Shown here in pieces: positions 1 through 6,352 of a stretch of DNA of 27,849 nt; the stretch's first letter is position 1; each line of letters begins with the position of its first letter. The stretch comes from Oscillospiraceae bacterium. Its GTDB lineage: Bacteria; Bacillota; Clostridia; Oscillospirales; UBA644. The position numbers were made by a program, and so were the translations under genes. The DNA lies in assembly GCA_015067385.1 (NCBI GenBank), contig SVMP01000005.1, positions 1 through 27,849 on the forward strand. Direction: 5' to 3'. The notes beneath the pieces were generated by a model. It was given only the letters and a program-made list of their open reading frames with translations, was not told the DNA's origin and made no database searches.

Positions 1-24
1 ATTGTCAAAATTTGGTCGAAATAC

Positions 25-53
25 TTGACAAAAGCACAATTTAGTGCTATACT
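25..53 (+). promoter_or_regulatory. Consensus sigma-A promoter with palindromic spacer
   Basis: TTGACA at 25-30 and TATACT at 48-53 are separated by exactly 17 bp, close to the sigma-A consensus. The spacer carries a short inverted repeat, AGCAC (33-37) and GTGCT (43-47), which could bind a repressor. A further pair, TTGTCAA (2-8) and TTGACAA (25-31), overlaps the -35 box. Transcription would start near 60 and run straight into the hairpin at 64-101, so no protein is served. It could make a very short RNA, or be a relic of a lost gene. Confidence 0.6.
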
Positions 54-63
54 TGAATAAAAT

Positions 64-111
64 AAATGACTGTCAAAAGGTACACCTTATGACAGTCATT
101 TCCTGTTTTTT
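64..111. terminator. Strong hairpin at the recombinase 3' end, probably bidirectional terminator
   Basis: A 12-bp perfect stem (64-75 with 90-101) is extended after one mismatch by AAGG/CCTT (77-80 with 85-88) around a TACA loop. On the plus strand it is followed by six Ts at 106-111. On the minus strand it is followed by a T-rich tract. The recombinase stop codon at 96-98 lies inside the stem. The hairpin therefore fits as the recombinase terminator and also stops transcripts from the promoter at 25-53. Confidence 0.75.
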
Positions 112-716
112 GTATTGTTTATAAGTCTGTATTCTCTCAGGCGGCGGTAAAAGGTCGATTCGCTTATATTGCATTGTTTTAGTGCTTCGGATATTGTAAT
201 TTGTTTTTTCTCCCATACTTTGATTATTTTTTCAAAGTCTTCGGGGAGAACTGCGGTAGGTCTGCCGAAAATCACACCTCTTGCTTTTGCGGCGGCAATG
301 CCTTCGGCTTGGCGTTTTCTGATGTTTTCACGTTCGTTTTGTGCGACAAAAGACAGAATTTGTAATACTAAATCCGCAATAAATGTTCCCATCAGATCTT
401 TGCCGTTTCGTGTATCTAGCAACGGCATATCTATCACGCAAATATCTACGCCTGACTCTTTTGTCAGAATACGCCACTGCTTTTGTATCTCTTCATAGTT
501 GCGACCGAGTCTGTCGATGCTTAAAATATAAAGAATATCTCCTGGCTGCAGTTTTTTGACAAGCCTTTTATATTGCGGACGTTCAAAATCCTTTCCCGAT
601 TGCTTGTCCATATAAATATTATTTTCCGAAATTCCTATCTCGTGCATTGCATCAAGCTGTCGGTCCTCGTTTTGGTCGGTACTTGAAACTCTTATGTATC
701 CGTAATTATTACCCAA
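96..716 (-). CDS. Small serine recombinase (resolvase/invertase family)
   Basis: This 206-residue protein cuts and rejoins DNA through a serine nucleophile. The N-terminal catalytic domain starts with YGYIRVSSTDQ, with Ser11 the likely nucleophile, and includes the family motif SIDRLGRNYEEI around residue 66. The E-helix region with QNERENIRKRQAEGI lies near residues 125-140. The C-terminal helix-turn-helix (ISEALKQCNISESTFYRRL, about 175-193) resembles Hin and Tn3-type resolvases. The length is normal for small resolvases and inverta­ses, and much shorter than large serine integrases. The start is TTG at 714-716, chosen because GGAGG lies 8 bases upstream and no ATG fits. It sits alone between two terminators with no transposase, invertible segment or paired repeats in view. 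Its target site and role (resolvase, invertase or element remnant) cannot be told from the sequence. Confidence 0.93.
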   Translation of the reverse strand: MGNNYGYIRVSSTDQNEDRQLDAMHEIGISENNIYMDKQSGKDFERPQYKRLVKKLQPGDILYILSIDRLGRNYEEIQKQWRILTKESGVDICVIDMPLLDTRNGKDLMGTFIADLVLQILSFVAQNERENIRKRQAEGIAAAKARGVIFGRPTAVLPEDFEKIIKVWEKKQITISEALKQCNISESTFYRRLREYRLINNTKNRK

Positions 717-759
717 TTTTTATTCCTCCGTTTTTTATAATTACCTCATACATAATTTT

Positions 760-787
760 ATAATATTTTTCGTGAGAATTTTCTCAA
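760..787 (-). promoter_or_regulatory. Likely recombinase promoter overlapping a palindrome
   Basis: On the minus strand TTGAGA (782-787) and TATTAT (760-765) are 16 bp apart, about 45 bases upstream of the TTG start. A palindrome with 6-bp arms, TGAGAATTTTCTCA at 773-786, covers the -35 box, a typical place for an operator or a dimeric recombinase to bind. The hexamers are only fair matches, so this is tentative. Confidence 0.4.
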
Positions 788-795
788 TTTTACAT

Positions 796-841
796 AAAAA
801 AGAACGATGCCATGTCGTAAGACAGAGCACCGTTCTTTTTT
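796..841. terminator. Terminator of the spoIIA operon
   Basis: AGAACG (801-806) pairs with CGTTCT (831-836), flanked by five A-T pairs (796-800 with 837-841). After one mismatch TGC pairs with GCA, and an inner TGTC-GTAA-GACA hairpin caps it. The A and T runs at both ends make it work in either direction. It overlaps the sigF stop codon and separates the operon from the recombinase. Confidence 0.85.
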
Positions 842-1548
842 TATCCCATACTCCTTTTCAAGTTTTCTATTATCTTTTTTTCTCGCCGTGAGACCTGCAC
901 TTGCGTCATGCCGAGGATATTTGCGGTCTCGACCTGCGTTTTTGCCGAGAAATAGCGCAGGGCTATCAGCTTTCTGTCAGCGCCGTCAAGCCTCGAAAGC
1001 GCTTCTTTTAAGGCGATCATATCGATCTGCGAGGTCTTTTCTTCCGCCGCAACACGTTCCGAAAGCGGAAGCTCGTCGTTTTCCGATTCATCGAGAGATG
1101 TCGGATAAATACCCGATTCGAGCGCCATTATAACGTCTTCGGATGTAAAACCCGTCGCCGCACAAAGCTCGGATACCGTCGGCTCACGTAAAAGCGAAAC
1201 CGAAAGGCGAGCCGCCTCCTTTTTTATCCTGAAGTATTTCTCTTTTATCGAACGGCTGACCTTTACAGCGCCGTCATCCCGTAAAAATTTACGGATTTCG
1301 CCGATTATGAGCGGAACGGCGTATGTTGAAAACATTAACCCCCTTTCCGTATCAAAATTTCGTATTGCTTTCAGCAGACCGATAGAGCCGATCTGACAGA
1401 GGTCTTCCCAATCGACACCGACAGCCGTCATACCGGAAAAACGGTAGGCTATCGAGCGAACAAGCCCCATGTTAGATTCCAGAAGCTCTTTTTCGGCTTC
1501 ATTTTCGCCGTTTTTCAACTTCTCCAAAAGCTGACTGTTTTTATCCAT
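841..1548 (-). CDS. sigF: RNA polymerase sporulation sigma factor SigF
   Basis: At 235 residues this is a sigma-70 family factor that directs forespore-specific transcription early in sporulation. Region 2 is clear at about residues 28-92, including DWEDLCQIGSIGLLKAI and FSTYAVPLIIGEIRKFLRDD, a stretch typical of SigF/SigG/SigB. Region 4 has the helix-turn-helix VETANILGMTQVQVSRREKK near residues 206-225. By sequence alone SigG would be possible, but the position directly after spoIIAA and spoIIAB identifies it as SigF. Its ATG overlaps the spoIIAB stop as TGATG, so translation is coupled and anti-sigma and sigma are made together. It is slightly shorter than the roughly 255-residue Bacillus protein. 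The operon ends at the terminator just downstream. Confidence 0.96.
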   Translation of the reverse strand: MDKNSQLLEKLKNGENEAEKELLESNMGLVRSIAYRFSGMTAVGVDWEDLCQIGSIGLLKAIRNFDTERGLMFSTYAVPLIIGEIRKFLRDDGAVKVSRSIKEKYFRIKKEAARLSVSLLREPTVSELCAATGFTSEDVIMALESGIYPTSLDESENDELPLSERVAAEEKTSQIDMIALKEALSRLDGADRKLIALRYFSAKTQVETANILGMTQVQVSRREKKIIENLKRSMG

Positions 1549-1988
1549 CAGCTTCGTCTGACAATGGTTTTCTCCATCAAAACAGTCGTTCCCTTGCCCT
1601 CCGATGAGCTTATCCTGAACTTATCGGTAAAAGACTGCATTATCGTAAAGCCCATGCCTGCACGGTCATCCGAACCCGTTGTAAAACACGGTTCAAGAGC
1701 CTGTTTGATGTCCTTGATGCCTGTTCCGCTGTCTTTAACGGTTATGACTATCTTGCTTGCAAAGCTGTCTGTATAAAGTTTTGCCTTTATATGTACAACG
1801 CCCGAAGTTTCTCTGTAACCGTGAACAACAGCATTTGTCACCGCTTCGGAAACGATCGTTTTTATCTCTGCAAGCTCCTCTACGGTTGGGTCAACTTGCG
1901 CTGCAAAAGCGGCTACGCTCACTCTTGCAAAGCTCTCATTTGCACTTTTTGAGGGGAAACTCAGTGCCATTTCATTTGAAAGATACAT
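1548..1988 (-). CDS. spoIIAB: Anti-sigma F factor and serine kinase SpoIIAB
   Basis: SpoIIAB binds and inhibits SigF and phosphorylates SpoIIAA with ATP. The 146 residues form one GHKL ATPase fold. The N box is EAVTNAVVHGY (48-58), the G1 box DSGTGI (86-91), and the G2 region GMGFTIMQSF (111-120), with GKGTTV (131-136) near the C terminus. The family is usually 140-150 residues, so this looks complete. It is the middle gene of spoIIAA-spoIIAB-sigF, 14 bases downstream of spoIIAA, and shares one base with sigF. A GGAG sequence lies shortly before its ATG. Confidence 0.96.
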   Translation of the reverse strand: MYLSNEMALSFPSKSANESFARVSVAAFAAQVDPTVEELAEIKTIVSEAVTNAVVHGYRETSGVVHIKAKLYTDSFASKIVITVKDSGTGIKDIKQALEPCFTTGSDDRAGMGFTIMQSFTDKFRISSSEGKGTTVLMEKTIVRRS

Positions 1989-2002
1989 TTTCTGCTCTCC
2001 TA

Positions 2003-2314
2003 TCAGACATTTTCTCTTATTTTAACAAGCTTGTCCACCGCCGCAAGCGAAAATATCCGTTTGATACCCTTTGGAACAGATGAAAGCTCGGTCTGCCCTC
2101 CGAGTTCTTTCATTTTTTTATAGCGTCCCAAAACTACGGCTATTCCGCTGCTGTCGCTGAATGTAACGTTCCCGAAATCGAGAATAAGAAGCGTCGGTTC
2201 GTATCTTGCGATAAGCTCGTCCGCTTCCTTAGCCATACGCCCCGCTGTGTGATGGTCTATCTCGCCCTTGAGCTGAACGGTCAGAACATCGCTGTTTACT
2301 GTGTACGCAGCCAT
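2003..2314 (-). CDS. spoIIAA: Anti-anti-sigma factor SpoIIAA
   Basis: This STAS-domain protein releases SigF by binding SpoIIAB when its conserved serine is unphosphorylated. The motif FSDSSGIAVVLGRYK matches the family phosphorylation site. Counting from the start chosen here, Ser55 corresponds to Ser58 of Bacillus subtilis SpoIIAA. The protein is 103 residues. An upstream in-frame ATG at 2330-2332 would add MKGKEK, but it lacks a ribosome binding site, whereas AAGG lies 5 bases before the ATG at 2312-2314. The added residues also precede the usual family start. It is the first gene of the three-gene spoIIA operon, so it is expected to be expressed before septation and then used in the forespore. 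Confidence 0.94.
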   Translation of the reverse strand: MAAYTVNSDVLTVQLKGEIDHHTAGRMAKEADELIARYEPTLLILDFGNVTFSDSSGIAVVLGRYKKMKELGGQTELSSVPKGIKRIFSLAAVDKLVKIRENV

Positions 2315-2349
2315 TTTTTCCTTGCCTTTCATTATGTCTTTTTTTCTTT

Positions 2350-2355
2350 ATTATA
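2350..2355 (-). promoter_or_regulatory. Possible -10 element upstream of spoIIAA
   Basis: A perfect TATAAT on the minus strand lies about 35 bases before the SpoIIAA start. No good sigma-A -35 box is found 16-18 bp upstream. In Bacillus this operon uses sigma-H with Spo0A-P; I did not find a convincing sigma-H element or a perfect 0A box. The assignment is therefore weak. Confidence 0.3.
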
Positions 2356-2432
2356 CCCCATTTCTTATGAAAATATGCTCGAAATGTGACACGATAAAAA
2401 TTTTTTATGATTGTTTTTAAAATCATTTGCTA

Positions 2433-2460
2433 TTGATTTGTCATAAATAAATGATATAAT
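2433..2460 (+). promoter_or_regulatory. Extended -10 promoter for pcp-nfo
   Basis: TTGATT (2433-2438) and TATAAT (2455-2460) are 16 bp apart, and TGA precedes the -10 as an extended element. The predicted start near 2467 leaves a leader of about 34 bases before the pcp ATG. Confidence 0.65.
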
Positions 2461-2500
2461 ATAGATTAAGAGTTCATAGACAAATAACAAGGAAATCTTT

Positions 2501-3100
2501 ATGAAAATATTGCTTACAGGGTTTGATCCGTTCGGCGGAGAAAACATAAATCCCTCGTGGCTCGCAGTTTGCGCCGCCGCAGAAAAGATCGGGTTTGCAG
2601 ATGTTAAAACACTGCTCTTACCAACGGAATATTATTCATCCGTTAATATCGCAACAGAAGCGATCAAAACCTTTATGCCCGATGTCGTCGTTTCTGTCGG
2701 TCAGGCGGGCGGACGTGCTTCGGTAAGCTTTGAACGTGTTGCCGTTAACGTAATAGATTCGGACACGCCTGATAACGCTGGTGTTTCGCTTCATACGGTG
2801 AACTGTTCCGACGGTCCCGATAAGTTCGAAACAACGCTTCCTGTCAATGAAATGGTCAAAGCCGTAAATGATTCGGGGCTTCCTGCGTATATTTCCGAAA
2901 GCGCAGGCAGATTCGTTTGCAATCATGTTTTCTACGGTCTTTCAAAATATGTTTCCGATAATTCTTTGCCCATAAAGGTCGGATTTGTTCATGTTCCGTT
3001 TATTCCGAAACAGACGGTCGCACGCCCGAATACAGCATCAATGTCTCTTGAAAATATAACAGAGAGCCTTGTTTCAGCTCTCTCTGTGCTTGCTAAGTAA
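2501..3100 (+). CDS. pcp: Pyroglutamyl-peptidase I (pyrrolidone-carboxylate peptidase)
   Basis: This cytosolic cysteine peptidase of family C15 removes N-terminal pyroglutamate from peptides. The N terminus MKILLTGFDPFGGENINPSW is the family signature. The catalytic triad is visible as Glu78 in SFERVAVN, Cys140 in AGRFVCNHVFY and His164 in GFVHVPF. The usual QAGGR motif is at 68-72. At 199 residues it is close to the usual 200-215. The start has AAGGA about 8 bases upstream. Only 12 bases, containing GGAGG, separate it from nfo, so the two are probably co-transcribed. The link to DNA repair looks incidental rather than functional. Confidence 0.95.
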   Translation: MKILLTGFDPFGGENINPSWLAVCAAAEKIGFADVKTLLLPTEYYSSVNIATEAIKTFMPDVVVSVGQAGGRASVSFERVAVNVIDSDTPDNAGVSLHTVNCSDGPDKFETTLPVNEMVKAVNDSGLPAYISESAGRFVCNHVFYGLSKYVSDNSLPIKVGFVHVPFIPKQTVARPNTASMSLENITESLVSALSVLAK

Positions 3101-3112
3101 TATGGAGGATAT

Positions 3113-3949
3113 ATGTTTACAGTAGGTTGTCATCTTTCCGCTTCAGACGGTTTCGACGCAATGGCAAAAACTGCACTTTCGATAGGTGCCAATACTTTCC
3201 AGTATTTTTCAAGAAATCCGAGAGGCAGTAAAGCTCGTCCTCTTGATCTTAACGATATTGAAAAATATAAAAAGACTGCCGCTGAAAACGGTATTGTCAC
3301 TGTTCTTTGCCATGCTCCCTATACAATGAATGCCTGTTCTTCCAATCCCGGTCTTCGTGATCTCGCCCGTGAAATGATGATCGATGACCTTTCCCGTATC
3401 TCACATATTCCCGGCGCTATGTATAATTTTCATCCGGGAAGCCATACGGGGCAGGGGATAGATGTCGGTATAGATCAGATAGCCGAAACATTGAACGCCG
3501 TTCTTACACCCGATATCTCAACTCCCGTCTTGCTCGAAACAATGGCAGGTAAAGGCTCAGAGGTAGGAGGACGCTTTGAGGAGATCGTTAAAATAATAGA
3601 AAAAACAACACTTTCCGATAAAATGGGCGTTTGCCTTGATACTTGTCATATCAGAGACGGCGGCTATGATATTTCCGAGGATCTTGATTCTGTTCTCGAT
3701 AAATTTGATAAGATCATCGGTCTTGACCGACTTCATGCGATACATCTTAATGACAGCATGAATCCTGTCGGCAGCCATAAGGACAGACATCAGAGGCTTG
3801 GCGAGGGTACGCTTGGGATCGAAACCATCAAAGCTGTTATAAATCATCCAAAACTCCGTGATCTTCCGTTTTTCCTCGAAACACCCAATGAGCTTGTGGG
3901 TTATGCAAGGGAGATCTCGCTTCTTAAATCGCTTCGTGAAGAAGCCTGA
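3113..3949 (+). CDS. nfo: Deoxyribonuclease IV (AP endonuclease)
   Basis: Endonuclease IV cleaves DNA 5' to abasic sites and removes 3'-blocking groups in base excision repair. The 278-residue protein is a TIM barrel with three zinc ions. All nine expected metal ligands can be placed: His67, His107, Glu142, Asp176, His179, His211, Asp224, His226 and Glu256. They lie in the motifs LCHAPYTMN, FHPGSH, LLETMAGKG, CLDTCH, AIHLNDS, KDRH and FLETP. The length is normal (about 280). The ATG is preceded by GGAGG 5 bases upstream, in the short gap after pcp. I see nothing unusual; it should be active. Confidence 0.97.
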   Translation: MFTVGCHLSASDGFDAMAKTALSIGANTFQYFSRNPRGSKARPLDLNDIEKYKKTAAENGIVTVLCHAPYTMNACSSNPGLRDLAREMMIDDLSRISHIPGAMYNFHPGSHTGQGIDVGIDQIAETLNAVLTPDISTPVLLETMAGKGSEVGGRFEEIVKIIEKTTLSDKMGVCLDTCHIRDGGYDISEDLDSVLDKFDKIIGLDRLHAIHLNDSMNPVGSHKDRHQRLGEGTLGIETIKAVINHPKLRDLPFFLETPNELVGYAREISLLKSLREEA

Positions 3950-3993
3950 ATAAAGTATAATATTATATTTGAATAAAAAGGGGTCTTTTAATT

Positions 3994-4683
3994 ATGATGT
4001 ACATTATTGACAGCGCAAATCTCGAAAAGATCAGAGAATGCGTTGAATTTTATCCCGTTGCCGGTGTAACAACAAACCCGACAATTATTTCAAGAGAAAA
4101 AACCGATTTTATTACTCTTATAAAAAGCATCCGTGAGATCATCGGACCGGACAGAATGTTCCATATTCAGACTACTGCTCTCGATGCTGAGAACATCGTC
4201 AAAGAAGCCGTTGCTCTTCAGGAAACAGTAGGCGGAGATTTCTATATCAAGATCCCCATTTGTCCCGAAGGCCTTAAAGCAACAATGGCACTCAAGAAAA
4301 TGGGTATCAAAGTTACCGAAACCGCTATTTTTACTCAGCAGCAGGCTATGCTTGCGGCAATCGCAGGCGCAGATTTCGTTGCTCCCTACGTAAACAGACT
4401 TGATAATATCGTTTCCGACGGTGTTCACGTTGTCGGTGAGATCGTTGAAATGTTCAAACAGCATAATATCAGTTCAAAGGTTCTCGCCGCAAGCTTTAAA
4501 ACCGTTGAACAGGTACACAAGATCGCTATGGTCGGCGGTCACGCTGTAACTATCAATACCGATCTCTTCCAGACCCTTACATATCATCCTCTTACTCAGT
4601 ATGCTATCGATGACTTTATCGTTGACTGGGAATCCTGTTATGGTAAGGTAGATATTATGAGCCTTATAAACAAGGACAAATAA
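3994..4683 (+). CDS. fsa: Fructose-6-phosphate aldolase / transaldolase-like protein
   Basis: This belongs to the small class I aldolase family (FSA/TalC, about 220 residues) that forms a Schiff base with dihydroxyacetone units. The protein has 229 residues. The Schiff-base lysine is Lys86 in FYIKIPI, and AGVTTNPTII at 23-32 and APYVNRLDN at 130-138 are family motifs. Gln59 and Tyr132 correspond to Gln59 and Tyr131 of E. coli FsaA; true transaldolases usually have Glu and Phe there. This favours aldolase over transaldolase activity, an inference from family knowledge. The start is the first of two adjacent ATGs, 10 bases after AAGGGG. A TATAAT at 3956-3961 just after nfo might give it its own promoter. 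A terminator follows. Confidence 0.9.
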   Translation: MMYIIDSANLEKIRECVEFYPVAGVTTNPTIISREKTDFITLIKSIREIIGPDRMFHIQTTALDAENIVKEAVALQETVGGDFYIKIPICPEGLKATMALKKMGIKVTETAIFTQQQAMLAAIAGADFVAPYVNRLDNIVSDGVHVVGEIVEMFKQHNISSKVLAASFKTVEQVHKIAMVGGHAVTINTDLFQTLTYHPLTQYAIDDFIVDWESCYGKVDIMSLINKDK

Positions 4684-4699
4684 AACAATAATAATACAA

Positions 4700-4737
4700 A
4701 ATGCACCTCTGAAGCGCTTGGCTTTCAGGGGTGCATT
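4700..4737. terminator. Shared terminator between converging fsa and DUF1836 gene
   Basis: A stem of about 15 bp (4700-4714 with 4723-4737, two G-U pairs) encloses an 8-base loop. The flanks are AT-rich rather than long T runs on either side. Its position between two converging stop codons supports a bidirectional terminator. Confidence 0.7.
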
Positions 4738-4741
4738 GAAT

Positions 4742-5371
4742 TTATTCCGCTTTTTCTGCTTTGGGTCTGCTCTTTTCTTTTTCTTTGTCCTTTTCCTTTT
4801 CTTTTTCCTTCTTTTCGGAAGAGTCCATAGAATTCATTATGTTTGTGAATTTTTCGGCTACTGCTTTTTCGGAGTTTGCTGTTATTGCCGAGCTGAGAAT
4901 GAAGTCTTCAACGAATATCTCATTGTTTGACGGACTGCAGAAATTCGATGCTTTCTTTATCGCGCCCAACAGAGATCTTTCCTGCTCCTCGCAAAAATGA
5001 TCGTAAACATCTTCAATGGGATATTTTTGTGTTTGACATTCAATTATTTTCATAACAACATTTATCGGCATAACTTGCTTCAAAATGCAGATAATAAGAA
5101 GGTACGCAAGATGTATTTTTGAATATCTTTTCTTTATCGGCGGCGGAACAAGCCCGAGCTTAACGTAATTGTTTATTATTGACGGGGTGATCGTTTTGTT
5201 TTCTTCATCGTAAAAAACGCCGAGGTATTTTTCCATAAGCGCTATTACCTGATCCATATAAAGCTCTATTTCGGGAAGCTCGTTCCAACGCGGTATTCTG
5301 TACGAGAGCATCTGCTCGCACCATGTCATTAAGAGAGTGTTACTTTCCTGTTTTTTTATATTATCTTCCAT
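4742..5371 (-). CDS. DUF1836 family protein with charged C-terminal tail
   Basis: The core at about residues 20-150 matches the DUF1836 pattern of Firmicutes: RIPRWNELPEIELYMDQVI, then ITPSIINNYVKLGLVPPP and KRYSKIHLAYLLIICILKQ. The INNYVK...KRY part looks like a winged or MerR-type DNA-binding segment, so a regulatory role is plausible, but the family has no established function. The last 27 residues are almost all Lys, Glu and Asp in near-repeats (KEKEKEKDKEKEK) and are probably disordered. The start is uncertain. I chose the ATG at 5369-5371. An in-frame GTG at 5405-5407 would add 12 residues. Neither has a good Shine-Dalgarno sequence. It is divergent from the SGNH hydrolase gene. Confidence 0.85.
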   Translation of the reverse strand: MEDNIKKQESNTLLMTWCEQMLSYRIPRWNELPEIELYMDQVIALMEKYLGVFYDEENKTITPSIINNYVKLGLVPPPIKKRYSKIHLAYLLIICILKQVMPINVVMKIIECQTQKYPIEDVYDHFCEEQERSLLGAIKKASNFCSPSNNEIFVEDFILSSAITANSEKAVAEKFTNIMNSMDSSEKKEKEKEKDKEKEKSRPKAEKAE

Positions 5372-5456
5372 AATTTGTAGTGAAACAGCCTTTCTTGTTT
5401 TTATCACTGTACGGTCATTCTTATGTCTTTTTACAATATCTGTTTCTATGAACTAT

Positions 5457-5462
5457 ATTATA
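5457..5462 (-). promoter_or_regulatory. Extended -10 element for the DUF1836 gene
   Basis: TGA-TATAAT on the minus strand lies about 85 bases upstream of the chosen start. No good -35 box is visible, but the TGN extension can compensate. The leader contains no clear ribosome binding site. Confidence 0.45.
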
Positions 5463-5539
5463 TCACATTTTTCTGCAAAATGGAAGATGTTTTGAAAAAA
5501 AATTTTTAAAAATCTTCACAAACTTATTATGAATAAGAC

Positions 5540-5568
5540 TTGACATGTTGAGTTGTACGTGATATAAT
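5540..5568 (+). promoter_or_regulatory. Perfect consensus promoter for the SGNH hydrolase
   Basis: TTGACA (5540-5545) and TATAAT (5563-5568) are 17 bp apart, with TGA before the -10. This is a full consensus match on every element. Strong, largely unregulated transcription is expected unless a repressor binds. Confidence 0.88.
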
Positions 5569-5602
5569 AGTTTTAGAAACCAGATGATGCGGAGAAATTG
5601 TA

Positions 5603-6307
5603 ATGTGTAATAGTTTAAGTCTCGATATATTCGGCGATTCAATAATGAAAGGTGTTCTTCTTGATGACGATACCCAAAGGTATGTCCTTTCTTCGTCTGC
5701 ACCGGGCACCGAATTTGCAAAAGAGATGAATGTTGATGTAAATAACAGGTCTGTATTCGGCTGTACGGTCGCAAAAGGCTCAAAGCTTGTTTCGTCTGCT
5801 ATCGAAAAAGGCAAAATGGGTGAGGGGCTTGTTCTTATAGAATACGGCGGAAATGATTGCAATTATAATTGGAAGGACGTTGCGGCAGAACCCGATGAGT
5901 TTCATGATCCCGTAACTCCGCTCAAGCTTTTCGAAAAGCTTTATTCCGATCTTATCGAGAGCATAAAAAGCGTAGGGGCAACGCCCGTCATTATGTCATT
6001 GCCGCCGATCGATGCCCAGAAATATTTTAATTGGATAACAAAAGACGGACTTTCCGCCGCAAATATCCTCAAATGGCTCGGCGATGTTCAGATGATCTAC
6101 CGTTTCCAAGAGCTTTATTCAAACGCTATTTCGAAGATCGCCTATAAAACAAATTCATTGTTTATCGACGTTCGCTCGTATTTTCTTGACAAGCATAACT
6201 ATGCGGATCTGCTTTGTACCGACGGCATTCATCCCAACAGCGAAGGTCAGAAGCTTATAACTCAGGCTATGACCGATTTTTATAAAACATCTTCTATATA
6301 CGCATAA
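5603..6307 (+). CDS. SGNH/GDSL-family hydrolase (esterase-like)
   Basis: At 234 residues this is a single-domain SGNH hydrolase, a family acting on ester bonds in lipids, acyl thioesters or acetylated sugars. The four blocks can be seen: Ser13 in IFGDSIMKG, Gly53 in the VFGCT region, Asn84 in YGGNDCNYNW, and Asp207/His210 in TDGIHPN. There is no signal peptide or membrane segment, so it should act in the cytoplasm. The substrate cannot be inferred. The start is supported by GGAGA 9 bases upstream. The gene is a single transcription unit between a perfect promoter and a strong terminator, which suggests steady expression. It is divergent from the DUF1836 gene. Confidence 0.88.
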   Translation: MCNSLSLDIFGDSIMKGVLLDDDTQRYVLSSSAPGTEFAKEMNVDVNNRSVFGCTVAKGSKLVSSAIEKGKMGEGLVLIEYGGNDCNYNWKDVAAEPDEFHDPVTPLKLFEKLYSDLIESIKSVGATPVIMSLPPIDAQKYFNWITKDGLSAANILKWLGDVQMIYRFQELYSNAISKIAYKTNSLFIDVRSYFLDKHNYADLLCTDGIHPNSEGQKLITQAMTDFYKTSSIYA

Positions 6308-6311
6308 AACT

Positions 6312-6350
6312 AAGAGCAAATACAGATTTTTGTCTGTACTTGCTCTTTTT
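6312..6350. terminator. Bidirectional terminator between SGNH hydrolase and topoisomerase A gene
   Basis: AAGAGCAA (6312-6319) pairs with TTGCTCTT (6340-6347), then one mismatch, then TACAGA/TCTGTA (6321-6326 with 6333-6338). Rightward it ends in a run of Ts to 6350. It lies just past the converging stop codon at 6353, so it can end both transcripts. Confidence 0.88.
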
Positions 6351-6352
6351 GT

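Noticed and set aside
2003..2332. SpoIIAA starting at the upstream ATG at 2332
   Set aside because: That ATG has no Shine-Dalgarno sequence, while AAGG is well placed for the ATG at 2314.
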